Origin: Nitrosospira multiformis
GTDB lineage: Bacteria > Pseudomonadota > Gammaproteobacteria > Burkholderiales > Nitrosomonadaceae
Length of the DNA: 38,906 bases
Direction: 5' to 3'
Assembly (NCBI RefSeq): GCF_003050865.1
Contig: NZ_QAOK01000028.1
Span: 1 to 38,906 of the forward strand
This document shows, piece by piece, positions 22,000 through 29,763 of this stretch. The notes under the pieces are model-generated. The model was not told the DNA's origin and made no database searches. It saw nothing but the letters and a program-made list of their open reading frames with translations. How positions within the stretch are numbered: position 1 is the stretch's first letter; each line of letters starts with the position of its first letter. A program made the position numbers and the translations under genes.

Positions 22000-23061
22000 T
22001 TACTTGCGATTTGCCAAAGTGTCGAGGGTGTGGCAGATTCTATAGAGCTCAGTTTGTGCGTGAACTACACTTTGCAATGTGTCGCCAAGCAGATCGAGTA
22101 CATCGTGGCGTTGTTGCAGAAGCGTGGAAAGGAGATTCATTTGTTCACAAATGGAGCGTGAATGCTCTGCAGCTTCGGCAATATGCGAAACTGCGTCTGG
22201 GTGAAGTTCGGGTTGATGGAAGTCATTTATTCTTCCGTCAGCAGTTTCTAATTCTCGCATGCGAGAATTTTCTTCCTGTTGCTCCTTTTCGTTCGCTTTG
22301 GTGTCTCGATGTTTTTCTCGCATGCGAGAATTTTCTTCTTGTTGTTGCTCCTTTTTATTCTTTTTGGCGCCTTGAAGCTTTTCTCGCACCATCTTGCGCA
22401 CATTGGCATTTGGATCAATTTTCGCCTGCTCGATCACGCTCTCAGCGGCAGCTGGATCGGTTTTTTCCAATCGATCAAGGTCATTGACTGCTGTAATGTC
22501 GGCCGTCACACGGTCAATCACAGCTTTGCTCGCTACGCCACCCGTCTCAACCACCTCAAGAAACTTGATTCTCTCGGCTACCCAATTAATGCCCTTGTTC
22601 CATTCAGCGGCCACTTTATCGAGAGTCTGAAGTCGCTCCTTATCGTCGCGTAGTGCTATTGCAATTTCCAGTTGTGTCAGATTCTCACGTTGAATATTTT
22701 CTGCGCGCTGAGTACGTCGCGCTTGTTCTTCGGTTATATCCCGAACGACTGCTTTAAGCTTCAGACCCTTTAGTTTACAGGCACGCCAACGCCGTTCACC
22801 TGCGACCATTAAGTATCGGCCTGCATGCTCTGGATTTTTTCGCAAGACGGCGGGTTCATGCTGCCCATCGCGTTTCAGATCATTGGCAAGCTCAGTTAAT
22901 GATTCAACTGTAAAACCGGGATTATCCTCACTGCGAAGCTGTTTTAGACAGTCGATCAATGCAGGATCGATTTCCTCAATGCGCTCACCAGGTAGTGATG
23001 CCGCTGCTCCCTGCTTCTGAATTTGGGACAGCTTGCTGATTTTTGTTCCAAATGCGCTCAT
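22000..23061 (-). CDS. parB: ParB partition protein
   Basis: 353 residues. ParB N-domain with AGERRWRACK (87-96) and the AENIQRENLTQLE box (120-132), then a helical DNA-binding region to about 200. A charged linker contains a tandem repeat: KEQQQEENSRMRE at 237-249 and KEQQEENSRMRE at 259-270. A C-terminal coiled region follows. ParB binds parS, spreads as a CTP-dependent clamp and works with ParA. The repeat-coding DNA carries two palindromes (22251-22268, 22315-22330). Its ATG overlaps the parA stop. It is a second ParB besides KorB. Confidence 0.92.
   Translation of the reverse strand: MSAFGTKISKLSQIQKQGAAASLPGERIEEIDPALIDCLKQLRSEDNPGFTVESLTELANDLKRDGQHEPAVLRKNPEHAGRYLMVAGERRWRACKLKGLKLKAVVRDITEEQARRTQRAENIQRENLTQLEIAIALRDDKERLQTLDKVAAEWNKGINWVAERIKFLEVVETGGVASKAVIDRVTADITAVNDLDRLEKTDPAAAESVIEQAKIDPNANVRKMVREKLQGAKKNKKEQQQEENSRMREKHRDTKANEKEQQEENSRMRELETADGRINDFHQPELHPDAVSHIAEAAEHSRSICEQMNLLSTLLQQRHDVLDLLGDTLQSVVHAQTELYRICHTLDTLANRK
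22251..22330. promoter_or_regulatory. Two ATTCTCGCATGCGAGAAT palindromes inside parB
   Basis: ATTCTCGCATGCGAGAAT (22251-22268, 18 bp perfect) and TTCTCGCATGCGAGAA (22315-22330, 16 bp perfect), 64 bp apart. A third copy is in traI. Possible parS-like sites. Confidence 0.5.
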
Positions 23062-23843
23062 GACAAAGGCTCCATTAATTTAAATCCAAGACGGGTTAAG
23101 ACAGCATCGCACGCTCGTCGCATTTCCTTGGCAGATGCACGCTGATTGCCGCTGCGTGCTCGATGCCAGACCGCGTGGCCTTGAGCCAGGGCCGTTGCTA
23201 CACATGCACGAGCAATGATCGCTTCATCAAAAATAAGCTTGCCATACGCTTCACGTAATTCAGGGAGTGCCTCAACCTCGTTGACAGATTTGCTGTTGAC
23301 CATGTTGGCGAGGAAACCAAGATGGTTTAGGTTAGGGTTGTATTGCGATTTTACCCCGGCAATTGTTGCTTGCAGTTTGGGCATTCGTGCAAACGAAAAC
23401 GGGGAGATGTTGAAGGGCGAAACGACTGCATGTGAGGCAACTAATGCGCCAAGCATTCGTCGCTGTAGATTTGGAGGAGTATCGATAATGCAAAAATCGT
23501 AGTTGCCGTTTAATTGAGCAAGAGATAGACGGGGTTGCTCAATCGTTTCAAGTGGCATATCGTCCACGTCAAGGACGTCTACATCGGCTTCTATCAACGC
23601 GATTTTTTCGTAAACCTGTCGTGGTTGCCGTCCCTTGATTTCTCCTGTAAATAAATGACTGGCTTTGAGATAGTCGGTGCCGTCATTTTCCTCGATTTCA
23701 GGGAATACTTCCGATAGGTCGCCCTCATCAACATCGATTAATAAAACACGGTAGCCTAGTTCAGCCGCACGGAAAGCAAGATGCACACTAAAAGTGCTTT
23801 TTCCGACTCCGCCTTTTTGATTGCCTACTGTCAAAATCTGCAT
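23058..23843 (-). CDS. parA: ParA partition ATPase
   Basis: I take the ATG at 23843 (261 aa), giving MQILTVGNQKGGVGKSTFSV at the N-terminus as in short ParA/IncC forms. The frame is open to 23921, but that ATG lies in the probable promoter. Walker A is KGGVGKST (10-17), and YRVLLIDVDEGDLSEVF follows as A'. YDFCIIDTPPNLQRR is the switch/Walker B region. ParA is a nucleoid-binding ATPase that moves ParB-bound plasmids apart. First gene of the leftward par-rep operon, coupled to parB by a 4-base overlap. Confidence 0.92.
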   Translation of the reverse strand: MQILTVGNQKGGVGKSTFSVHLAFRAAELGYRVLLIDVDEGDLSEVFPEIEENDGTDYLKASHLFTGEIKGRQPRQVYEKIALIEADVDVLDVDDMPLETIEQPRLSLAQLNGNYDFCIIDTPPNLQRRMLGALVASHAVVSPFNISPFSFARMPKLQATIAGVKSQYNPNLNHLGFLANMVNSKSVNEVEALPELREAYGKLIFDEAIIARACVATALAQGHAVWHRARSGNQRASAKEMRRACDAVLTRLGFKLMEPLS

Positions 23844-23914
23844 AGTTTTGCTCGTTGTATATGATTGGAGAAGGAAGTGTCTGATCCATTTCATTGTTTG
23901 TATTGTTAGAGTAG

Positions 23915-23937
23915 TTGACATGTAAATACTTTGTCAA
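23915..23937 (-). promoter_or_regulatory. TTGACA-11-TGTCAA inverted repeat in the parA/trbA intergenic region
   Basis: TTGACA (23915-23920) and TGTCAA (23932-23937). Read leftward the second arm is a perfect -35 box for parA, with a weak -10 near 23913. Read rightward the first arm could be a -35 toward trbA. Confidence 0.45.
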
Positions 23938-24038
23938 TATCTATTTTGCCATTTGCAAGATTATTTCTTGAAGAAAGTGTTTATAAAATTCTGTTTACTT
24001 TGCTCGTATGTCTTTCAAAATCTGGTATAAATCTAACG

Positions 24039-24053
24039 TTTACGCGGCATAAA
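24039..24053. promoter_or_regulatory. KorB-operator-like palindrome, site 2
   Basis: TTTACGCGGCATAAA, 17 bp before the trbA start. The wider 18-base context TTTACGCGGCwTAAATAA is shared with the korB upstream site (read toward korB), with a single difference. Confidence 0.55.
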
Positions 24054-24070
24054 TAACAAAGCTACTTATA

Positions 24071-24484
24071 ATGTCCCGCCATTTCATCTACCACGACATT
24101 TTTTTTACTAATGTTCTTCGGGTCCTCGATGAGCGCAAGATTTCTCAGAGAGAACTTGCGGAACGTGCAGGAATCTCTACTGCCTTCATATCGGACGTTG
24201 CTAAAGGAAGGAGCAATCCCTCCCTTCGAACAATGGAAGCAATTTCCGTGGCTCTTGATATTCCATTGCCAACTCTTCTTGAGTCCACCGATCTGGATCG
24301 CAAAACTCTTGACGAACTTGCTGGTGGAAAGGCCCCTCAGAGTTTGCCTCCCGGTTATCAGCGTATATGTGCGGTGATGACGGATTACCAAGCATTCTTG
24401 GCCCTGCAATGGGATGAAGCGAATAGGCAAAAAATAAAAGGCCCTAAGGCGCACAAAAAGCGTAATAAACCGAATTCCCTGTAA
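24071..24484 (+). CDS. trbA: TrbA, Xre-type regulator of transfer genes
   Basis: 137 residues (RP4 TrbA 121). The helix-turn-helix spans about 20-50 (ISQRELAERAGISTAFISDV, GRSNPSLRTMEAI). The next part, PLPTLLESTDLDRKTLDELA and LPPGYQRICAVMTDYQAF, closely follows RK2 TrbA and includes the C-terminal domain shared with KorA. In RK2 it represses the trb operon and tra promoters, keeping transfer low. No Shine-Dalgarno is seen at the ATG, but the HFIYHDIFF N-terminus is family-typical. It diverges from parA and precedes trbB, its expected target. Confidence 0.9.
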   Translation: MSRHFIYHDIFFTNVLRVLDERKISQRELAERAGISTAFISDVAKGRSNPSLRTMEAISVALDIPLPTLLESTDLDRKTLDELAGGKAPQSLPPGYQRICAVMTDYQAFLALQWDEANRQKIKGPKAHKKRNKPNSL

Positions 24485-24563
24485 GATTTTACAGTTTCCC
24501 TCTCAGTTTTTTCGCGCTAATCTCCCCCACACTTTAACGATAAATTGAATATTGCACAAATGC

Positions 24564-24598
24564 TATATTCGGTATATCGTATAAATCTTGAGTGTGGG
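24564..24598 (+). promoter_or_regulatory. trbB upstream operator region
   Basis: TATATTCGGTATATCGTATA (24564-24583) contains the 11-mer shared with the ssb upstream palindrome. AGTGTGGG (24591-24598) is an exact reverse complement of CCCACACT at 24526-24533. The trbB ribosome site GGGAG overlaps this arm, so the pair could fold the leader or bind a repressor. Confidence 0.45.
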
Positions 24599-24606
24599 AG
24601 CTTTGC

Positions 24607-25572
24607 ATGGATCAAAGGGAACAGCAGGACCTTATTAACAATCGGGCAAAGATAAAGCTCGAGCGCGATCTGGGCCCGGATTTCCTGTCTGCCCTCCATG
24701 ATCCGCGCACCATCGAGCTCATGCTCAATGCCGACGGCAGGCTGTGGCAGGAACGCCTGGGCGAGCCGATGCGCTGTTTCGGCACGATGGACACGGAGCT
24801 CGCGCAAAACGTCATCCGCAATGTTGCGGGAATGCATGGGCGCGAACTCACGCGCCACAGCCCCACCATCGAGTGCGAATTCCCGCTGGACAACTCGCGC
24901 TTTGCCGGTCAGATCCCGCCCGTGGTTCCGTCAGCCGTATTCGCCATCAGGAAGCGTGCAGTCGCCGTCTTCACGCTTGACGATTACGTTGCGGGCGGGA
25001 TCATGACCTCCGCGCAATGCGGGCGCATCAAATCAGCCGTCGCCTCCCGCGCCAACATCCTCGTCTCCGGCGGCACGGGTTCTGGCAAGACCACCCTCGT
25101 CAACGCCATCCTCAACCACCTGATCGAAATCGAGCCCTTGACGCGTGTCGTCATCATCGAGGACACGGGTGAAATCCAGTGCACCGCGCAAAACCATGTG
25201 CAGTACCACACCTCGGCGGAGGTGAGCATGACCCGCTTGGTGCGCGCGACACTGCGCATGCGGCCGGACCGCATCATCGTGGGGGAGGTGAGGGGGCCTG
25301 AAGCGCTGGATCTACTCATGGCCTGGAACACGGGGCATGAGGGCGGAGTAGCGACATTGCACGCCAATAGTGCTAAAGCCGCTTTGTCGAGGTTGGCACT
25401 CCTGATCAGCATGCATCCTGACTCGCCCCGGCCGATCGAGCCTCTGATCGGGGAAGCCGCGCACCTGATCGTGCATATTGCGCGCACCCCTGGCGGCCGC
25501 AGGGTCGAGGAAATCCTCGAGGTTTCAGGCTTTGAGAACGGCCATTACTTGACCACAACTTTCAGGGAGTAA
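24607..25572 (+). CDS. trbB: TrbB, VirB11-type secretion ATPase
   Basis: 321 residues from the ATG at 24607 (RP4 TrbB 320); GGGAG lies 6-7 bases upstream, favouring it over an ATG at 24592. Walker A GGTGSGKTT (155-163); VVIIEDTGEIQ is the Asp box; RMRPDRIIVGEVRGPEALDL is Walker B; GHEGGVATLHANS is the His box. It is a hexameric cytoplasmic ATPase that powers pilus assembly and DNA transfer. First gene of the mating-pair formation operon. Confidence 0.96.
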   Translation: MDQREQQDLINNRAKIKLERDLGPDFLSALHDPRTIELMLNADGRLWQERLGEPMRCFGTMDTELAQNVIRNVAGMHGRELTRHSPTIECEFPLDNSRFAGQIPPVVPSAVFAIRKRAVAVFTLDDYVAGGIMTSAQCGRIKSAVASRANILVSGGTGSGKTTLVNAILNHLIEIEPLTRVVIIEDTGEIQCTAQNHVQYHTSAEVSMTRLVRATLRMRPDRIIVGEVRGPEALDLLMAWNTGHEGGVATLHANSAKAALSRLALLISMHPDSPRPIEPLIGEAAHLIVHIARTPGGRRVEEILEVSGFENGHYLTTTFRE

Positions 25573-25575
25573 GAA

Positions 25576-26004
25576 ATGAGAAGCATTACGCTATTTTCAC
25601 GTGGAACATCCTCCATCCTGGCCTTTGCTTGTCTCTTGGCCATCTTCTTTCTTGCCATGTCAGGCCAGGCCCATGCATCCGAGGGCATTGGCGGCACGCT
25701 CCCCTACGAGAGCTGGCTCATGAACCTCAGGAATTCGGTGACAGGCCCCGTGGCCTTCACGCTGTCCATGGTCGGCATCGTGGTTGCCGGAGGTGCCTTG
25801 GTGATGGGAGGGGACTTGAGCGGATTCTTCCGAACCCTGGTGTTCATCGTGCTGGTCTTGGCGTTCCTGGTGGGCGCGCAGAACATGATGAGCAATTTCT
25901 TCGGGCGGGGCGCCGAGATCGCCATGAATGAGGCGGTTGAATCTCACGGAACTGCTATTGCGGAAACAGGAGGAACAGGGGAGGGGAGTGATGGCGTTGC
26001 GTAG
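25576..26004 (+). CDS. trbC: TrbC, conjugative pilin precursor (VirB2)
   Basis: 142 residues (RP4 TrbC 145). A long signal peptide (1-35, ending AHAS) is followed by mature sequence with two membrane segments ([20 protein letters not shown] and [18 protein letters not shown]). The C-terminal tail (about 115-142) is presumably removed before cyclisation by TraF, as in RP4. Three bases separate it from trbB. Confidence 0.92.
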   Translation: MRSITLFSRGTSSILAFACLLAIFFLAMSGQAHASEGIGGTLPYESWLMNLRNSVTGPVAFTLSMVGIVVAGGALVMGGDLSGFFRTLVFIVLVLAFLVGAQNMMSNFFGRGAEIAMNEAVESHGTAIAETGGTGEGSDGVA

Positions 26005-26302
26005 GGTTCCCATCCGTCGCATCGGCCACCGCCACAACCTGCTCTTAGGCGGCGATCGCGTGTGCGTGGCGATGCTGGGCATCGTTTGCTCGGCACTCAT
26101 CTTCAACGCGCAGGAACTGCGCGCAGCCATCGTCGGTATTGCCTTCTGGATGGTTGGGTTGTACCTCCTGCGCCTGATGGCCAAGCATGATCCCAAAATG
26201 ATTATGGTGTGGTGGCGCAGCAGGCGCTACAAGGCCTATTATCCGCCGCGCGCCACTCCGTTCCGTGAGAACACCAACTCCCAGGAGTGGCACTACCGAT
26301 GA
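25991..26302 (+). CDS. trbD: TrbD, VirB3-like inner-membrane protein
   Basis: 103 residues from the ATG at 25991, the same length as RP4 TrbD; GAGGGGAG lies just upstream. It overlaps trbC by 14 bases. The [20 protein letters not shown] start, two adjoining membrane segments (about 28-60) and the C-terminal [11 protein letters not shown] are typical. VirB3 proteins pair with the VirB4 ATPase (TrbE). Confidence 0.9.
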   Translation: MALRRVPIRRIGHRHNLLLGGDRVCVAMLGIVCSALIFNAQELRAAIVGIAFWMVGLYLLRLMAKHDPKMIMVWWRSRRYKAYYPPRATPFRENTNSQEWHYR

Positions 26303-28953
26303 ATGCCACATCGCTCTTGGGTTTCATCACTCTGCTCGTTGCCGCGACCGGGACCCTGTTCCTCGCCATCCTGTATGGTCGCATGCGGGATGCGGAGAAG
26401 GCTCGGCGCCTGAGCCGCCACCGTGACAGGCAAGCCGGCTTTGCCGATCTCCTGAATTACGCCGCGTGCGTGGACGATGGGGTGATTGTCGGCAAGAACG
26501 GCGCCTTCATGGCCGCCTGGATGTACCGGGGGGAGGACAACGCGAGTGCCAATGAGGAGCAGCGCAACCTCGTCTCCTTCCGCATCAACCAGGCCTTGAG
26601 CAACCTGGGAGCCGGCTGGATGATCCATGTGGATGCCGTAAGAAGGCCGGCCCCCCATTATCCCGAGCGTTCCCGCTCGCACTTTCCCGATCCCATCACC
26701 CAAGCCATCGATGAAGAGCGCCGACAGCTCTTTGAAAAGATGGGAACCATGTTCGAAGGCTATTTCGTGCTTACCGTCACTTGGTTTCCGCCGCTGCTCG
26801 TGCAGCGTAAGTTCGTCGAGCTCATGTTCGACGACGACGCCGCGCCTGCCGACCACAAGGCCGTTACCCTCAGTCTCATCGAGGACTTCAAGCGCGACTG
26901 TGCAACGATCGAGGCGCGCCTGTCCGCTGCCGTATCGCTTGAGCGCTTAAAGAGCAAGCGGGTGGTGAGCGAGGAGGGGCGGGAATTGAGGCATGACGAT
27001 TTCCTGCGCTGGCTGCAGTACTGCGTGACAGGGTTGAATCATCCCGTGCAGCTGCCGAACAATCCCATGTATCTCGACATGCTGCTGGGCGGGCAGGAAC
27101 TGTGGCCGGGCGTGGTGCCTAAGATCGGAAGCAAATTCCTGCGGGTGGTCGCAATCGAGGGATTCCCGATGGAATCCTATCCCGGGATTCTCTCAGCCTT
27201 GTCTGAGCTCTCCTGCGAGTACCGCTGGTCCACGCGCTTCATCTTCATGGACCCGCATGAAGCAGTCGCCCATCTGGACAAATACCGCCGCAAGTGGCGG
27301 CAGAAGATACGAGGCTTCTTCGACCAGGTGTTCAACACCCATACCGGCATGGTGGACCAGGATGCGATGTCGATGGTGGCCGATGCCGAGGCTGCGGTGG
27401 CCGAGATCAACAGCGGTGCTTTGGCGCAGGGGTACTACACCAGTGTCGTGGTGCTGATGGACGAGAGTCGCGACGAGCTCGAAGCCCTTGCCCTGCGTCT
27501 GGAAAAAGCGATCAACTCCTTGGGTTTCACTGCCAGGATCGAAACCCTCAACACGATGGAAGCCTATCTGGGGAGCCTTCCCGGGCATGGGGTCGAGAAC
27601 GTGCGCCGCCCGCTCATGAACACCATGAACCTCGCGGACCTGCTGCCGACCTCCGCTATCTGGACGGGCCAAGCGGAGGCCCCTTGTCCCATGTATCCGC
27701 CCCATTCGCCGGCACTCATGCAGTGCGTGACGCAAGGCTCGACCGTGTTCCGGCTCAACACCCATGTGCGCGATGTCGGCCATGCGCTCGTGTTCGGCCC
27801 GACGGGAGCGGGCAAATCAACGCTGCTTGGCGCCCTTATTGCCCAGGCGCGCCGCTACCGCGGCATGTCGATCTTCTGCTTTGACAAGGGGATGTCGCTC
27901 TACCCGCTGTGCAGCGCCACGCGCGGCGATCACTTCACCATCGCCGCGGACACGCAGCCCCACACGCACATCGGTGCGCGCAGTGGTACGCATGTGGACG
28001 CGCATTCCGGCCCGTGCCTGTCGCTATCGCTATCATTCTGTCCCCTGCAATTCCTCTCCTCCCAGGGCGACCGCGCCTGGGCCATGGAATGGATCGATGC
28101 GCTCCTGGCATTAAACGGACTGATCACCACACCCGCACAGAGGAACGAGATCGGGCTTGCGATCACGAGCATGCACGGGAGCGGCTCGAAGACGCTCTCC
28201 GAGTTCTACACCCTGATCCAGGATGAACCCATACGCGAAGCGCTCAAGGTCTACACGGTGGAAGGCAGCATGGGCCATTTGCTCGACGCGGAGGAGGATG
28301 GGTTGTCGCTCACAAGCTTCACCGTGTTCGAGATCGAGGAATTGATGAACCTGGGCGACCGCTATGCACTGCCGGTGCTCCTGTACCTCTTTCGCCGCAT
28401 CGAGCGCTCGCTCAAGGGCCAGCCTGCCATGATCGTGCTGGATGAAGCCTGGATCATGCTCGGCCACCCCGTCTTCCGCGCCAAGATCAGGGAATGGCTG
28501 AAGGTCTTGAGAAAAGCCAACTGCATGGTGTTGATGGCAACACAAAGCCTCTCGGATGCCGCCAATTCCGGCATTCTCGATGTGATCCAGGAATCGACCG
28601 CGACCAAGATCTTCCTGCCGAACGTGTATGCCAGGGACCAGGATACGGCGGCGCTCTACCGGCGCATGGGGTTGAACGACCGGCAGATCGAGATTCTGGC
28701 AACCGCCATCCCCAAGAGGCAGTACTACTACGTCTCCGAACTCGGGCGGCGGCTCTATGAGCTCGCCCTGGGGCCGCTGGCCTTGGCGTTTCTCGGGAGC
28801 ACCGACAAGGAGTCGATCGCGGCGATCCAGGCGCTGGAAGCGCGCCATGGAGAGCAGTGGGTGCGCGAGTGGCTTGCCCTGCGGGGACTCGATCTGAACG
28901 ACTATCTGGATAACCGCGTGAATGAACACGGCAGGGAGGCAATGGCGACATGA
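26299..28953 (+). CDS. trbE: TrbE, VirB4-type ATPase
   Basis: 884 residues from the ATG at 26299 (RP4 TrbE 852), overlapping the trbD stop (ATGA). N-terminal membrane segment (about 6-28), VirB4/CagE domain, Walker A GPTGAGKST (about 500-508), and Walker B MIVLDEAWIML (from about 711). It energises pilus biogenesis with TrbB. Between Walker A and FCPLQFLSSQGDRAW there is an extra ~25-residue His/Ser-rich stretch (DTQPHTHIGARSGTHVDAHS...LSLSLS) that I do not recall in RP4 TrbE. The reading frame is intact. Confidence 0.95.
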   Translation: MNATSLLGFITLLVAATGTLFLAILYGRMRDAEKARRLSRHRDRQAGFADLLNYAACVDDGVIVGKNGAFMAAWMYRGEDNASANEEQRNLVSFRINQALSNLGAGWMIHVDAVRRPAPHYPERSRSHFPDPITQAIDEERRQLFEKMGTMFEGYFVLTVTWFPPLLVQRKFVELMFDDDAAPADHKAVTLSLIEDFKRDCATIEARLSAAVSLERLKSKRVVSEEGRELRHDDFLRWLQYCVTGLNHPVQLPNNPMYLDMLLGGQELWPGVVPKIGSKFLRVVAIEGFPMESYPGILSALSELSCEYRWSTRFIFMDPHEAVAHLDKYRRKWRQKIRGFFDQVFNTHTGMVDQDAMSMVADAEAAVAEINSGALAQGYYTSVVVLMDESRDELEALALRLEKAINSLGFTARIETLNTMEAYLGSLPGHGVENVRRPLMNTMNLADLLPTSAIWTGQAEAPCPMYPPHSPALMQCVTQGSTVFRLNTHVRDVGHALVFGPTGAGKSTLLGALIAQARRYRGMSIFCFDKGMSLYPLCSATRGDHFTIAADTQPHTHIGARSGTHVDAHSGPCLSLSLSFCPLQFLSSQGDRAWAMEWIDALLALNGLITTPAQRNEIGLAITSMHGSGSKTLSEFYTLIQDEPIREALKVYTVEGSMGHLLDAEEDGLSLTSFTVFEIEELMNLGDRYALPVLLYLFRRIERSLKGQPAMIVLDEAWIMLGHPVFRAKIREWLKVLRKANCMVLMATQSLSDAANSGILDVIQESTATKIFLPNVYARDQDTAALYRRMGLNDRQIEILATAIPKRQYYYVSELGRRLYELALGPLALAFLGSTDKESIAAIQALEARHGEQWVREWLALRGLDLNDYLDNRVNEHGREAMAT

Positions 28954-29747
28954 GCACGAACGTAGGTGCGGGTGCGGGCACGGGCGTGATGCGAATGATG
29001 AAATCGCTGATTTTAAGAAAAAGCCAGGGCGAGGATGAACGCCGGACAGATGCGGCGATGGTGGACGGGAGACGGGCAGGGGAGGAGGAGAATCCTTACC
29101 TGTCGGCGCGGCGCACCTGGAACGAGCACATGGGTGATATGGCGGCCTCCCGCAGGAACTGGCAGATGCTGGGGCTATTGTCGCTCCTCATTGCCCTAGC
29201 CGCGGTGGGCGGCGTCATCCACATCGGCAGCCAGGCGAAATTCATTCCCTACGTGGTGGAAGTGGACAAGCTCGGGCAGACCCTGGCCGTCGCTCCCGTC
29301 GATCGCGCGCAGGAGGTCGATGCACGCATCGTCCACGCGGCTGTCGCTTCCTTTATCCAGCAAGCGCGCATGGTGACACCGGATGTTGCCCTGCAGAGGA
29401 AGGCGATCTTCGGAGTGTATGCCATGCTCTCGCCCGAGGACCCGGCCACCGCCAAGATGAACGAGTTCATGAACGGCAGGCCGGAAGCGAGCCCCTTCAG
29501 GCGCGCGGAGCGCGAGATGGTGAGCACCGAGATCGTCTCGGTGATTGCGCAATCCCCGCAGACCTGGCAGGCCGACTGGACGGAAACCGTGCGCGATAGG
29601 CAGGGGATCGTGAAGAACAGTTACCGCATGAGGGCACTTGTGACGGTATACGTGGCGGAACCGTCTCCCGACATCAGCGAGGCGCAGCTGCGCAACAATC
29701 CGCTTGGCATCTATGTCAGCGATTTTGCCTGGTCGAGACAACTCTAG
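28950..29747 (+). CDS. trbF: TrbF, VirB8-like protein
   Basis: 265 residues (RP4 TrbF 260). Cytoplasmic N-terminus, one membrane segment (about 73-92, MLGLLSLLIALAAVGGVIHI), then a periplasmic NTF2-like domain beginning FIPYVVEVDKLGQ, the VirB8 hallmark. A bitopic scaffold of the inner-membrane channel. ATGA overlap with trbE. Confidence 0.94.
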   Translation: MSTNVGAGAGTGVMRMMKSLILRKSQGEDERRTDAAMVDGRRAGEEENPYLSARRTWNEHMGDMAASRRNWQMLGLLSLLIALAAVGGVIHIGSQAKFIPYVVEVDKLGQTLAVAPVDRAQEVDARIVHAAVASFIQQARMVTPDVALQRKAIFGVYAMLSPEDPATAKMNEFMNGRPEASPFRRAEREMVSTEIVSVIAQSPQTWQADWTETVRDRQGIVKNSYRMRALVTVYVAEPSPDISEAQLRNNPLGIYVSDFAWSRQL

Positions 29748-29763
29748 GAACCTCAAGGCTTTC

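Noticed and set aside
23844-23921. Longer ParA start at 23921
   Set aside because: No ribosome site, and the ATG lies within the TTGACA/TGTCAA promoter-like repeat; the internal ATG at 23843 gives the usual ParA N-terminus.
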